DNA of 64,000 bases from an uncultured Candidatus Saccharibacteria bacterium (GCA_948851665.1 CAQOWG010000004.1:1-64000), one strand, 5' to 3'; positions 52,200 to 61,242 are shown, counted from the first letter of the stretch. Translations and numbers: made by a program. The notes: generated by a model from the letters alone, not told the origin.

Positions 52200-53237
52200 T
52201 TAGTACCAGTGGTGTTGCCACCAATAATCCATAGCTTGTTGCCAGCCACCATAGCGCTTTGTGACATAATTGCTCATCCAACGGATTTGCGTGACGGGGT
52301 TGGTTTGCCAATCGTCGCCAAAACTAGCCATTTTGTTGCCTGGAAGAGACTGTGGAATGCCGTAAGCTCCAGAAGAAGGATTGGTGGCGTCAACACGGCA
52401 ACCAGATTCATGATAGATCAACTCGAGAGCAGCCTCCAAATCTAGCTCCGATACTCCGGCTTCACGAGCCCAACCAGCGCACTGCTCACGTTCTGGCGGA
52501 ATTGAAACCTTGGATCCGACGACAACAATCTCAGTGACCGGCTCGAGAATAATCTCTTCGGAAATGAGCGTACGGGAAGTTTCTCGATTATCGACAAATT
52601 CAACGAGGTATTTGCTAATGCGACGACCGTCTTCACCAGCCCGTTCGAGATAAGTTTCGCCCTTAGCGAGGTTGGCGTCGTAACGCGTTTCGACCTTATA
52701 GGGTAAAGTTTCATTAACCGTAATAGTGCGGCCACCCTTGCGCTCAATGCGATAGGTCGAAACGGCGCCCGCTTCAAGGAAATTAGTATTGAACTCAACC
52801 GAAAATTCGTCACCGTCATAAACAGTCAGGCCAGCTTCGATTGCAATCTGCTTAGGATCGTAACTAGCAGTCATAATATAGTGACGCTCGAGCCCGTCAA
52901 TCATAATAGCCGGGCGAGCACGGTGAATATTAACATTGTAATCACCGGTAATCATAGCATCGAGACTTGGCTCGACTAAGTCGGTTTCGGAAACCGTTAT
53001 GCCAGCCTCTGAGAGGAGCTCGGCAACAGTCACGGATTTAGTCTTCACGACAAGGACCGTGCCTTGATCGTGAATTGTGACAAAGTAGTCTTCGTTGGTG
53101 GTCTTAATAGGAGTACCATCTTCGGCAAAAGCCTGACGGGGGGCAGCAAAAAAATGGCATGCCAAAAACGTGCCAAAGAGCGCAATTAGCGCGGCAGAAA
53201 CCAGATATTGAAAACGGAATCGTTCAATTTTTAGCAT
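52200..53237 (-). CDS. Rpf/YabE-like G5-domain lytic transglycosylase
   Basis: A 345-residue exported protein. A signal/anchor helix (LVSAALIALFGTFLACHFF) is followed by two DUF348 (ubiquitin-like) repeats (about 45-160), a G5 domain (about 155-240; TRYDANLAKGETYLERAGEDG) and a transglycosylase-type catalytic domain. Its likely catalytic Glu is in LELIYHESGCRVDATNPSSGAYGIPQ-like sequence (key residues HESG, then AYGIPQ). Resuscitation-promoting factors and YabE share this design and cleave peptidoglycan during growth. It is coupled to rsmA. A TGCTATAAT box 12 nt upstream leaves a short leader with AAGGTGG. Confidence 0.88.
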   Translation of the reverse strand: MLKIERFRFQYLVSAALIALFGTFLACHFFAAPRQAFAEDGTPIKTTNEDYFVTIHDQGTVLVVKTKSVTVAELLSEAGITVSETDLVEPSLDAMITGDYNVNIHRARPAIMIDGLERHYIMTASYDPKQIAIEAGLTVYDGDEFSVEFNTNFLEAGAVSTYRIERKGGRTITVNETLPYKVETRYDANLAKGETYLERAGEDGRRISKYLVEFVDNRETSRTLISEEIILEPVTEIVVVGSKVSIPPEREQCAGWAREAGVSELDLEAALELIYHESGCRVDATNPSSGAYGIPQSLPGNKMASFGDDWQTNPVTQIRWMSNYVTKRYGGWQQAMDYWWQHHWY

Positions 53238-53249
53238 AATTCCACCTTA

Positions 53250-53255
53250 ATTATA
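53250..53255 (-). promoter_or_regulatory. -10 box of the Rpf-like gene and rsmA
   Basis: Minus-strand ATGCTATAAT, 12 nt before the ATG. The short leader carries AAGGTGG, a moderate ribosome-binding site. Confidence 0.55.
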
Positions 53256-53366
53256 GCATAAGTCTTCGACTTATACTGAAACATCGTCGCGCTCGAAACA
53301 ATGCCCGAGTGTATTGCTTACTCGCTGCTCCTTGTTGTGGCAAACTTCAGATAGAAAGTATCGGCG

Positions 53367-54770
53367 CTAGCCGCGTTTAGTGCTGCTACGATGACGCAAT
53401 TTAATAAGATAGAAAGCAGTGGCGATCTGAATAATCAAAAACAGTGCGGATAAGCCAAAAATGTAAGGTAGACCGATTTCAAACATCTGACCACAAAGGA
53501 ACATACCGATGGCGTTGCCGGTAGTATTGACAACGTGTTTTGTGGTGTTGTATTTGAGCTGATGGCGGTTGTCGACGGCATTGATGTAATAGCCATCGGT
53601 GATATTCTCATAGGATGTGGCGCTCAGAATTGTCCAGGTGAGTGCGATAAAGCACAAGAAAAGGTCACCTGAGAGAAAGGCGGAGGCGAAAATCAAAAAG
53701 CGAGTGCCGAATTTAATGATAATTGTTAGGTAATCATTTTTTGGAGTAAAATAGCGCAGAGCAAGAATACCCAGAGCATCGGCAGCAAGCCCCACCAACA
53801 GGAGGTACGTAGTCGCCATACCAGCCGAAAAGCCAAAAAAATCGGTCGCAATCAGCATCTGCAATCCGACAACGGCCGTGTAAGCAATCCCGCCGACAAA
53901 GGTGTATAGCATATAGGTACGCTGAAGCTTGTGATTGAGGAGAAATTTAATAATTGAAAAACGACTAACTGGAGCAGTTTCGGTCATGGTGACGTTGGTG
54001 CGATACAGAATGCCAGCAGCAGCGACCGAGAAAATTGCAGCAATCATAAGACAAGTGTTGTAATCAACGATAAAATTACCAACGGCGCGCCCAATCAAAA
54101 CGCCGCCAATCAAAGTCCCGACATCACGAAAAAGGTATTCCACCAGCTTGCGGCGACTGTAGGTGCGATTGCTCTTCATGACGGTAGTAAGGAGTGGGTA
54201 AACACTTGAAACAACTAGCGAAGAAGTGATTACGTCTAGTGCAATACTGGCATCAATGAGAACGGTTTGATCGGTATGATTGAGGAAAAAGAGTGACAGC
54301 AGATTGATAGCGCTGATAACGAGTGAAAGGGTCATAAAATTCTTGATACGCGCCATTTTGATGTAGCGACCAGCAATGATGACGCCGATAATCCCGAGCA
54401 CCATACCAAAACTGACGAGATTACTAATGTCAGTAGCAGTGAACCCATTAGATTGTAACCAAAGTTGGCGGAAATTTTCCCAAATACCAGTGGAGATGCT
54501 AAAACAAGCTAACATAGCAAGAATTTGGCGCTCAAGACGAACTCGGCGCGGTGGCTTAGTGCGTAGACGTTTGCGCCGACGACTAATAGCGTCCATATAT
54601 TCAATAATAGGATTCTGCCAGGTAGGTTGTTTAATCGCAGAATGTTGGTAGGGACGTTTAGCGATTTTTTGAGCAGAACGAGCGGTACGGCGAGTAGCTT
54701 TGGCTGCGAGACGAGTCGCTTTCTCAACCCGGCGCACTGATCTTTCCGCCTGCTTCACCCTTTTATCCAT
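53367..54770 (-). CDS. major facilitator superfamily transporter
   Basis: A 467-residue protein with a long, very basic cytoplasmic N-terminus (about 95 residues rich in Arg, Lys and Ala) followed by about twelve transmembrane helices. Helical texture, the loop between helices 2 and 3 (GRYIKMARIKNF) and the central split fit the MFS. The substrate cannot be told. The Arg-rich extension is unusual. The start at 54770 is set by TATAAT 6 nt upstream (leaderless). The 3' side is followed by a 130-nt gap without a recognisable gene. Confidence 0.8.
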   Translation of the reverse strand: MDKRVKQAERSVRRVEKATRLAAKATRRTARSAQKIAKRPYQHSAIKQPTWQNPIIEYMDAISRRRKRLRTKPPRRVRLERQILAMLACFSISTGIWENFRQLWLQSNGFTATDISNLVSFGMVLGIIGVIIAGRYIKMARIKNFMTLSLVISAINLLSLFFLNHTDQTVLIDASIALDVITSSLVVSSVYPLLTTVMKSNRTYSRRKLVEYLFRDVGTLIGGVLIGRAVGNFIVDYNTCLMIAAIFSVAAAGILYRTNVTMTETAPVSRFSIIKFLLNHKLQRTYMLYTFVGGIAYTAVVGLQMLIATDFFGFSAGMATTYLLLVGLAADALGILALRYFTPKNDYLTIIIKFGTRFLIFASAFLSGDLFLCFIALTWTILSATSYENITDGYYINAVDNRHQLKYNTTKHVVNTTGNAIGMFLCGQMFEIGLPYIFGLSALFLIIQIATAFYLIKLRHRSSTKRG

Positions 54771-54776
54771 TTTCTC

Positions 54777-54782
54777 ATTATA
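54777..54782 (-). promoter_or_regulatory. -10 box for the leaderless MFS gene
   Basis: Minus-strand GTGCTATAAT ends 6 nt before the ATG at 54770. Confidence 0.65.
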
Positions 54783-54822
54783 GCACAAGTGGTTTAACCT
54801 GGCAAAATGTTACCTAGTCTGA

Positions 54823-54828
54823 TATAAT
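54823..54828 (+). promoter_or_regulatory. -10 box for leaderless pcrA
   Basis: TGATATAAT ends 6 nt before a GTG at 54835 and 3 nt before an ATG at 54832. The usual 6-7 nt spacing of this genome favours the GTG. Confidence 0.6.
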
Positions 54829-54834
54829 GTAATG

Positions 54835-56892
54835 GTGATAGAGAAGAAGCGAGGAATATCCCTGTTGAACCCGCAACAGGCAGAAGCGGTGGGGACTTTG
54901 TCGGGGCCAATTTTAATTTTGGCTGGAGCTGGCTCTGGCAAGACACGGGTCCTGACGCATCGGATTGCCAATTTAATTGAGCATGGTGTACGGCCGGATC
55001 GAATTCTCGCGGTTACTTTTACAAATAAAGCCGCCAAGGAAATGCGCCTGAGGCTTTGGAAATTACTCCAGGGTGCAGATACGGAAGCCCCTAGGAGCTT
55101 TATGCCCTACATGGGAACTTTTCATGGTATTTGCGTGCGGTTGTTGCATATCGAGCATGAGGCGGCAGACTTGCCACAGAATTTCACAATTTATGATGCG
55201 GACGACCAGTTGTCTTTGGTACGGCGAATCATGCGCAAATTGAACTTGACCAGCGACAAAACACTGACACCTAAAATGGCGCTTGGTATTATTTCCGGCT
55301 ATCAAAATGCAGGCGTCGCGCCGGCGGACGCGAAACGCGACGCGATTTACCCAAATCAAAAGAAGGTAGCAGAAGTATTCCAAGTCTACGAGCAGGAAAA
55401 ACATGCTGCTGGGGCGCTGGATTTTGATGATTTATTGACACGGACAGCAAGCTTATTAGAAAAGAATAAAATGGTGCGCAAAAAATGGCAGGAAAAGTTC
55501 CAGCATATTTTGATTGATGAGTACCAGGACACAAACGCAGTGCAGTACAAGTTAATAAAGTTGTTGGTAGGGCCGGAACGCAATATCTGCGTGGTGGGAG
55601 ATGACTGGCAGTCAATTTATTCTTGGCGTGGTGCAGATTTTACGAATATTTTGAATTTTGAACGCGACTTTCCGGGCGCCAAGGTGATAAAACTTGAGCA
55701 AAATTATCGTAGCACTGGTAATATCTTGGCGGCATCACAGAAAATTATCAACCAAAACAAAACTCGAACCGATAAAACTTTATTCACTGAGGCGGGGGAT
55801 GGTAGTCCGATAACGATTGAGGGGGTGCAGGACGAAACGAGCGAGGCGAATTACGTAGCACGAACAATCTTGCGTTTGCAAAAGGAACGCGCAATGAGCT
55901 TTAGTGATTTTGCCGTACTTTACAGGACCAACGCTCAGTCATCGGCTTTTGAAAAAGCTTTTATCGCACTGAAAATTCCTTATAAAATCATTGGCGGCAT
56001 GCGTTTTTATGATCGCAAAGAAGTGAAAGATGTGTTGGCAATTCTAAAACTAGTGATGAATCCGCACGACGTAGTGAGCTTTGAGCGAATCGTCAAAAAC
56101 GTATTGTCTGGCGTAGGTCAAACTTCAGCAGAGAAGGTATTGGCTTACCTTTCACAGCATCCGGAAGTAGATTTAGAGGAGATTGGTGCAGTAATTGCAG
56201 AAATTGGGCTAACGGCAAAAGCACGCATGGCAGTATTGAATGTAGTAAATTTTCTAAAAGAAATCCATCAGCAAGAACTGCCGCCCGTAGAAGTGGTGGA
56301 AAAAGCAGTGCGCCACTTTGGCTTTGCGGAACTTTTAAACGCTGGAACACCGGAAGGCGATGAACGAATGCAAAACTTGGAAGTACTCGCCTCAAACGCT
56401 AGCGTTTATGATACCATGGAGGAGTTTCTAGAGGATGCGGCATTGCTTAGCTCAGCAGATGAAGCGTCTGAGCATGACACAGCGACTTTAATGACCCTAC
56501 ACGCCGCAAAGGGTCTGGAATTTCCGGTCGTTTTCGTTGTGGGGCTGGAGGAAGGATTGTTCCCAAGCAGCCGTTCCGAGGGCGACGACGAGAGGCTGGA
56601 AGAGGAACGACGCTTGGCTTATGTAGGAATGACGCGAGCGATGCAAGATCTCTTTTTAACTTTCGCAGGTTCGCGCTACAGTTTTTCTGGGCGTAATTAT
56701 AATATGCCGTCGCGGTTTTTATTGGAGCTTGGCTACAATCCTTACGGCACAGGTACATTTGGTGAATCTGGTGAGTATAGTACAAAAAGTGAATTCGGCA
56801 TCCTGGGGGGAGATCCGGATGGCGAATTTTCCGATGGTGACTTCACGGATGATCCATTTCCAGAAGACGTGCCGGTGTGGGATCAATACTAG
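54835..56892 (+). CDS. pcrA: UvrD/PcrA-type ATP-dependent DNA helicase
   Basis: Superfamily 1A 3'-5' helicase of repair and plasmid/replication processing, 685 residues. Helicase motifs are intact: LNPQQAEAV (Q), ILAGAGSGKTRVLTHRIA (I), AVTFTNKAAKEM (Ia), LIDEYQDTN (II), VGDDWQSIYSWRGA (III), LEQNYRS (IV), TLHAAKGLEF (V) and RLAYVGMTRA (VI). The acidic C-terminal tail (FSDGDFTDDPFPED) lacks a recognisable Tudor-like RNAP-binding domain. The start codon is discussed with its promoter. Confidence 0.95.
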   Translation: MIEKKRGISLLNPQQAEAVGTLSGPILILAGAGSGKTRVLTHRIANLIEHGVRPDRILAVTFTNKAAKEMRLRLWKLLQGADTEAPRSFMPYMGTFHGICVRLLHIEHEAADLPQNFTIYDADDQLSLVRRIMRKLNLTSDKTLTPKMALGIISGYQNAGVAPADAKRDAIYPNQKKVAEVFQVYEQEKHAAGALDFDDLLTRTASLLEKNKMVRKKWQEKFQHILIDEYQDTNAVQYKLIKLLVGPERNICVVGDDWQSIYSWRGADFTNILNFERDFPGAKVIKLEQNYRSTGNILAASQKIINQNKTRTDKTLFTEAGDGSPITIEGVQDETSEANYVARTILRLQKERAMSFSDFAVLYRTNAQSSAFEKAFIALKIPYKIIGGMRFYDRKEVKDVLAILKLVMNPHDVVSFERIVKNVLSGVGQTSAEKVLAYLSQHPEVDLEEIGAVIAEIGLTAKARMAVLNVVNFLKEIHQQELPPVEVVEKAVRHFGFAELLNAGTPEGDERMQNLEVLASNASVYDTMEEFLEDAALLSSADEASEHDTATLMTLHAAKGLEFPVVFVVGLEEGLFPSSRSEGDDERLEEERRLAYVGMTRAMQDLFLTFAGSRYSFSGRNYNMPSRFLLELGYNPYGTGTFGESGEYSTKSEFGILGGDPDGEFSDGDFTDDPFPEDVPVWDQY

Positions 56893-56900
56893 AAACTAAA

Positions 56901-56929
56901 ATCCCCCGGACGACGCGGGGGATTTTGAT
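56901..56929 (+). terminator. terminator of pcrA
   Basis: AAAATCCCCC/GGGGGATTTT stem around a GGACGACGC loop, starting about 10 nt after the stop codon. The symmetric A and T runs could also serve the converging alaS transcript. Confidence 0.8.
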
Positions 56930-56942
56930 GGCGTATTAGGGA

Positions 56943-58913
56943 CTATTCTAGGATAGCCTTGATGCGTCGAACACCAGCACTGGAAGATTCTTCTTTGGTG
57001 ATTTTGAAATGACCAAGTTCGCTAGTACGTTCGACATGAGGGCCACCACAGATCTCGATAGAGGTCCAGCGTGGCTCCTGCGTCGCGACGGGTGAGCCAG
57101 TCTCATCTGAAGATTCGCCTTGGCCCAGCCCCGGCTTATTTAGTCGCTCCTCAGTAGCCACACCTGAGTCACCGATCATATATACAGTTACCCTGTCGGG
57201 ATAACGGTCGCGGAAGCTACCATGAGCGTGAAGTTCGTCAAAAGCGTAGTCCTTATCATACTCAGCATGGACAACTGGCAAATCGGCCTCAATCCACTGA
57301 TTGACGAGATTTTCAACGGCAGTGATTTCTTCGGGAGTCATCTTGTGGTCGATATTGAAGTCGAAACGCAAACGCTCAGGCGTGAGATTGGAACCTTTTT
57401 GATTGATGCCTGGATCAATCACTTGTTGAAGCGCAGCCAACAAGAGATGGCAGGCAGTATGATATTTGACGGTCTGGTCGCTAGTGTCGGAGAGGCCACC
57501 CTTGAACATGCCTTTACTGGCAGTTTTGCTACGCTCGCGCTGCTCGGTGAGGGCCTGTTCAAATTCATCTTGGTAATCGTCGGTCAACTTAAGACCTTTT
57601 TTGTAAACTTCGTCGACGCTGATTTCGAGCGGGAAGCCATAAGTATCCTGTAGCATAAAGAGGTCGCGACCAGAAATAGCATTACAAGATTTTGCGATTT
57701 TGTCAAGTTCTTTGACGCCTTTCATGATGGTCTTTCTGAAAGCGTTTTCTTCTTTGGTCAAAACTTCGAGAACATTGGCGCGATAAGGCAAGATATCATC
57801 GGAAAGTTCGGTATAATTCTCGGCAATAACTGGGATGATTTCGGCGAGGAAGTCCTGGCCAATGCCAAGGTCGAGCGCGCGAAGAACCGCACGGCGCACT
57901 AGGCGGCGCAGTGCATAACCCTGAGCTTTGTTGCTAGGTACGAGACCTTGCGCAGCGAGCAGATAAGCGCCACGCAGATGGTCGGCGATAATGCGCATTT
58001 CGTCGGTATTGGTTTCGTATTTTTTGTGAGAAAGTTCTTCTAGTTTTTCGATAATCGGCGCCATTAGAGAAATCCGGAAGACGTCAAAGCTATCCATAGC
58101 TGCCGCGGCAAGACGCTCAAGACCGCCACCAAAATCGACGTTCTTATGTTCCAGCTCGGAGAAAGTGCCATCTTCGTTGCGTTTGTACTGCATGAAAACT
58201 TGATTGCCGATTTCCATAAAGCGGGCGCCGTCACTGGCGGGATGCGCCTGACCATATTTCTCGACATCCTGCTTGTCCTCGCCGAAGTCATAAAAGACTT
58301 CTGAGTCGGGACCGCAGGGGTCGCCAAGTGGCGTGGTCTCGATACCACCGCCACGGCTCCACCAGTTTTCTTTGTCGTCATAGAAGAAAATTCTTTCACC
58401 AGGCTTGATTCCCCGTTCATCGCCGTTTGTGGCGGAACCGATTTCGGCAATTTTGGCTTCAATACCAGCTTTTTTGAAGACTTCCTGCCAGATTTCGGCA
58501 GCCTCAGTGTCTTTTGGAATGCCATATTTTTCGTTGCCGATAAAGCAAGTAACGTAAATACGCGAAGGATCGAGACCGATTTCTTCAGTCAGGAACGCAA
58601 AATAGTTCTCGATTTGCTCTTTTTTGAAATAGTCACCGAGCGACCAGTTGCCAAGCATTTCGAAAACGGTAGTGTGCCGAGGATCGCCAACATCCTCGAT
58701 GTCTTGCAGGCGCATGGACGGCTGAGAGTCGCAAAGACGAGTGCCTTCGGGATGAGGTTGGCCTAGCAGATAGGGCAAAAGTGGCTGCATACCGGAACCA
58801 GTAAAAAGCGTAGTCGGGTCGTTCTCGAGTACCAAGGGAGCTGGCGGGATCACCTTGTGGCCGTGCTTAACTTGAAAATCGAGGAATTTTTGACGTATTT
58901 CATTTGCATTCAT
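56943..58913 (-). CDS. alaS: alanyl-tRNA synthetase, short form without C-Ala domain
   Basis: Class II synthetase, 656 residues. The catalytic core (FTGSGMQPLLPYL, GDPRHTTVFEMLGNWSLGDYF, FGGGLERLAA), the tRNA-recognition helical domain and the editing domain with zinc ligands HTACH and CGGPHVERT are present. The protein stops at the end of the editing domain (GVRRIKAILE) and lacks the DHHA1 and C-Ala parts of the usual ~870-residue enzyme, as in some reduced genomes. An extra loop of about 32 residues before EICGGPH is encoded by a palindrome (57071-57161). The promoter is of the leaderless type. Confidence 0.95.
   Translation of the reverse strand: MNANEIRQKFLDFQVKHGHKVIPPAPLVLENDPTTLFTGSGMQPLLPYLLGQPHPEGTRLCDSQPSMRLQDIEDVGDPRHTTVFEMLGNWSLGDYFKKEQIENYFAFLTEEIGLDPSRIYVTCFIGNEKYGIPKDTEAAEIWQEVFKKAGIEAKIAEIGSATNGDERGIKPGERIFFYDDKENWWSRGGGIETTPLGDPCGPDSEVFYDFGEDKQDVEKYGQAHPASDGARFMEIGNQVFMQYKRNEDGTFSELEHKNVDFGGGLERLAAAAMDSFDVFRISLMAPIIEKLEELSHKKYETNTDEMRIIADHLRGAYLLAAQGLVPSNKAQGYALRRLVRRAVLRALDLGIGQDFLAEIIPVIAENYTELSDDILPYRANVLEVLTKEENAFRKTIMKGVKELDKIAKSCNAISGRDLFMLQDTYGFPLEISVDEVYKKGLKLTDDYQDEFEQALTEQRERSKTASKGMFKGGLSDTSDQTVKYHTACHLLLAALQQVIDPGINQKGSNLTPERLRFDFNIDHKMTPEEITAVENLVNQWIEADLPVVHAEYDKDYAFDELHAHGSFRDRYPDRVTVYMIGDSGVATEERLNKPGLGQGESSDETGSPVATQEPRWTSIEICGGPHVERTSELGHFKITKEESSSAGVRRIKAILE
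57071..57161. repeat. palindromic element inside alaS
   Basis: A 91-bp segment whose 19-bp arms (57071-57089 and 57143-57161, GTGGCT...AGCCAC ends) match at 15 of 19 positions. Inside lie AGCC-GG-GGCT and ATCT-TC-AGAT. It is in frame and supplies a Gly/Ser/Glu-rich loop absent from ordinary AlaS. Confidence 0.5.
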
Positions 58914-58919
58914 ATCTAT

Positions 58920-58925
58920 ATTATA
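58920..58925 (-). promoter_or_regulatory. -10 box for leaderless alaS
   Basis: Minus-strand TGATATAAT ends 6 nt before the alaS ATG. Confidence 0.65.
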
Positions 58926-58946
58926 TCACGAATCCGGGGCATGAAA

Positions 58947-58976
58947 AAGCCCGCAACAACTGGTGGTGCGGGCTTG
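58947..58976 (-). terminator. terminator of the 58983-59513 gene
   Basis: Minus-strand stem GCCCGCA/TGCGGGC with a loop of about 14 nt, followed by TTTTT. Confidence 0.8.
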
Positions 58977-58982
58977 GGTAGA

Positions 58983-59513
58983 CTAGAACACCCAGCGTAT
59001 TTTGCACTTTTCGATAACTGCATCGCATAAAAGCCGCAGGCTAACAATGATTGCACCCAGCCAAGCCAAGATGCCACCAGAATAGATTGCGATATCTATA
59101 CCAGTCTGGCCAAGCACGATGCCAACGATAGACATGATGATGGCGAGCCCCACCAATACCCCCATAGATACAAAAGCAGTGCCGTTTACTACGTCAATCC
59201 TCATCTGCTTGAGGCCTCTCAGCCCATCCGTAAAAATACTACGCGAGTGCGCATAGACCGGCTTCAGAGACGCGAGACGTTCGTAACATTTTTCCATGAA
59301 AGCTATTACTATTAGTCCCGGTAGCCACATGACGCCCAGCATAAAAGCCGATGTGATCAGGCAGAGCATCAACGAGCCTGCGTTGGCCGTGACGAAATCG
59401 GTAACACCCATCACTACTATCAGATAGAAGTATAGGACTGTTACGATTGTGCTCCATGTTTCCATCATGTCAGCATAATGCGGCTCTCTTGCCATTATTT
59501 CTGTTCTTTTCAT
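58983..59513 (-). CDS. orphan four-helix membrane protein
   Basis: A 176-residue protein with two pairs of transmembrane helices separated by a basic amphipathic loop (CYERLASLKPVYAHSRSIF). No family is recognised. AAGGGGG 6 nt before the ATG is a strong ribosome-binding site. A TTGACA-17-TACAAT promoter, a ~100-nt structured leader and an own terminator make it an independent unit like the other orphan genes here. Confidence 0.65.
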   Translation of the reverse strand: MKRTEIMAREPHYADMMETWSTIVTVLYFYLIVVMGVTDFVTANAGSLMLCLITSAFMLGVMWLPGLIVIAFMEKCYERLASLKPVYAHSRSIFTDGLRGLKQMRIDVVNGTAFVSMGVLVGLAIIMSIVGIVLGQTGIDIAIYSGGILAWLGAIIVSLRLLCDAVIEKCKIRWVF

Positions 59514-59619
59514 CTTGGTTCCCCCTTGAGATTAATTTTTCAGTCAAAACCGCACAAAATCGGTCATTCTAGTGTTCTAGAATAGATTGCTAATGTGCGA
59601 AGTTTTGCCTTATACTACC

Positions 59620-59648
59620 ATTGTATCACAGATTGCGTATTTTGTCAA
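59620..59648 (-). promoter_or_regulatory. promoter of the 58983-59513 gene
   Basis: Minus strand TTGACA (59643-59648), 17 bp, TACAAT (59620-59625). The leader (about 59514-59613) can fold into a long hairpin with CGCACA/TGTGCG and a nested TTCTAG/CTAGAA stem before the ribosome-binding site. Confidence 0.7.
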
Positions 59649-59726
59649 CCATAAACGTCTATTTTGGGTAATTTTTCTGCCTTTTTGGCAAAGTTCGCCA
59701 AGATTCTATCCCTCTAAACAAAAGAT

Positions 59727-59749
59727 GAGGAGTTCCTATGGAACTCCTC
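59727..59749 (-). terminator. terminator-like hairpin of the NCS2 permease gene
   Basis: Ten-bp perfect stem GAGGAGTTCC/GGAACTCCTC with a 3-nt loop, followed on the minus strand by ATCTTTTG. It lies about 25 nt after the stop codon. A CTATCTGCAGATAG palindrome lies between. Confidence 0.65.
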
Positions 59750-59772
59750 GCACTGCTATCTGCAGATAGCGC

Positions 59773-61242
59773 TTACAGCCAGATGTACTTACAGATGAAG
59801 ACGATTGTCACGCAGGCCATAACAACGCTGACTGGTCCAGTCTTGATCGGCTTCAGTTTGAAGTCATCTTCCCTGTCGAGCAACGTATAGTTCAACGCCT
59901 CAAACAGAGTGTTGGCTGCTTTACCAATGAGGTTCAGAATTACATATGATACAATACCAAAAGCGATGCCTTCGGAAATACTGTAAAACACCACCATGCT
60001 GATCACGCATAAGAACACGGGGATCCGCTCCAGATAGTCGTCGATGCCGTCAAACTCGAACTTACTGATATTGGAGAACATCATCACTCCCACAATCAGC
60101 AAAGCCGGAGCCGTCGCAAAAGACGGAATTGAGGTAAAAACTGACGATGCCAACACAGAGACAAGGAACCAAATGCCTGTAACTACCGCTGTTAAGCCGG
60201 TACGACCACCCGCTACGATGCCCAACACTGATTCGACGAAGGTCGTAATAGTGGAAGTCCCGAGTATTGCGCCAACGGTAGTACCAATGGCGTCAGCCGT
60301 CAGGGCTTCGCGTGCGTTCGGCAGCCTGCCTTCCTCGTCCAACATATTACCTGCAATAGCGCCACCCGTCAATGTCCCCATCGTATCGAAGAAGTCAACA
60401 AACAAGAACGAGATTACTACACCGATAAACTGCAAAATATCCTGCCATCCGTGAAAATCGGTTGCGGCCTGAAAGCATTTGCCAAAGGTCAAGCCCAATG
60501 CGCCGAAGTCCGGCAGCGACAACTGCGGATAAAGCGAGTAATATCCAGCCTCGAAGTCCGGGATATAGGCTCCGCCCATCTGACAAAAGATTCCCACCAA
60601 CCATGTAGCAAAGATACCAATCAGCATTGCACCGGGCACTTTGAAAGCCAACAATGTACCAGTGATGACAATCCCAATCAAGAATAACAGAATGGTAATG
60701 CCTGCAGAATGGAAGTTGGCGGTAAAATCTGCGATGGTGACCAAGGTTGCTCCGTCAGCTACGGCAATATGGACATTCTGGAAACCGATAAAGGCGATAA
60801 ACAGCCCAATTCCCAATGAAACGGCAACTTTGAGGTTGTGCGGAATAGCATTGAAGATTGCTTCGCGAAGACCACAGCGCGACAGGATGACGAAAATGAT
60901 GCCCTCGACGAAAACCGCCAGTAAAGCCTTCTCCCACGGGTAGCCCATGCCGATGACTACGGTGTAGGCGAAAAAGGCATTCAATCCCATACCGGCAGAC
61001 ATTGCAAACGGCAGATTGGCCATCATTCCCATACAGAAGGTACCTACGGCCGAAGCCAAACAGGTCGCCAACATAACTGCGGTTGAGTCCATACCGGCGG
61101 CGCTCAAGATGTTAGGGTTGACCGCCAGAATATAAGCCATACCGAAATAGATCAGCGTACCAGCCGTGAACTCCTTCTTGATAGTTGTATCGTGTTGCGT
61201 GAGCTTGAACTTTCGATCAAGCATGAGGGAAAAAGTATTCAT
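59773..61242 (-). CDS. NCS2-family guanine/hypoxanthine permease (AzgA/PbuG type)
   Basis: A 489-residue nucleobase transporter with about 13-14 hydrophobic segments. The N-terminal KKEFTAGTLIYFGMAYILAVNP, the GMGLNAFFAYTVV helix, SLGIGLFIAFIGFQNV and the GTSTITTFVESVLGI segment are hallmarks of the AzgA/PbuG branch, which takes up hypoxanthine, guanine or adenine. It would serve purine salvage in a cell without purine synthesis. Third-codon positions look richer in G and C than in neighbouring genes, hinting at acquisition from another lineage. The start is supported by AAAGGAGAGG. Confidence 0.92.
   Translation of the reverse strand: MNTFSLMLDRKFKLTQHDTTIKKEFTAGTLIYFGMAYILAVNPNILSAAGMDSTAVMLATCLASAVGTFCMGMMANLPFAMSAGMGLNAFFAYTVVIGMGYPWEKALLAVFVEGIIFVILSRCGLREAIFNAIPHNLKVAVSLGIGLFIAFIGFQNVHIAVADGATLVTIADFTANFHSAGITILLFLIGIVITGTLLAFKVPGAMLIGIFATWLVGIFCQMGGAYIPDFEAGYYSLYPQLSLPDFGALGLTFGKCFQAATDFHGWQDILQFIGVVISFLFVDFFDTMGTLTGGAIAGNMLDEEGRLPNAREALTADAIGTTVGAILGTSTITTFVESVLGIVAGGRTGLTAVVTGIWFLVSVLASSVFTSIPSFATAPALLIVGVMMFSNISKFEFDGIDDYLERIPVFLCVISMVVFYSISEGIAFGIVSYVILNLIGKAANTLFEALNYTLLDREDDFKLKPIKTGPVSVVMACVTIVFICKYIWL

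Noticed and set aside
53270..53366. Intergenic stretch with CTCG...CGAG and CAAT...ATTG repeats as another palindromic element
   Set aside because: The stems are short and the likeness to the mnmA element is weak; it also shows no gene or RNA signal.
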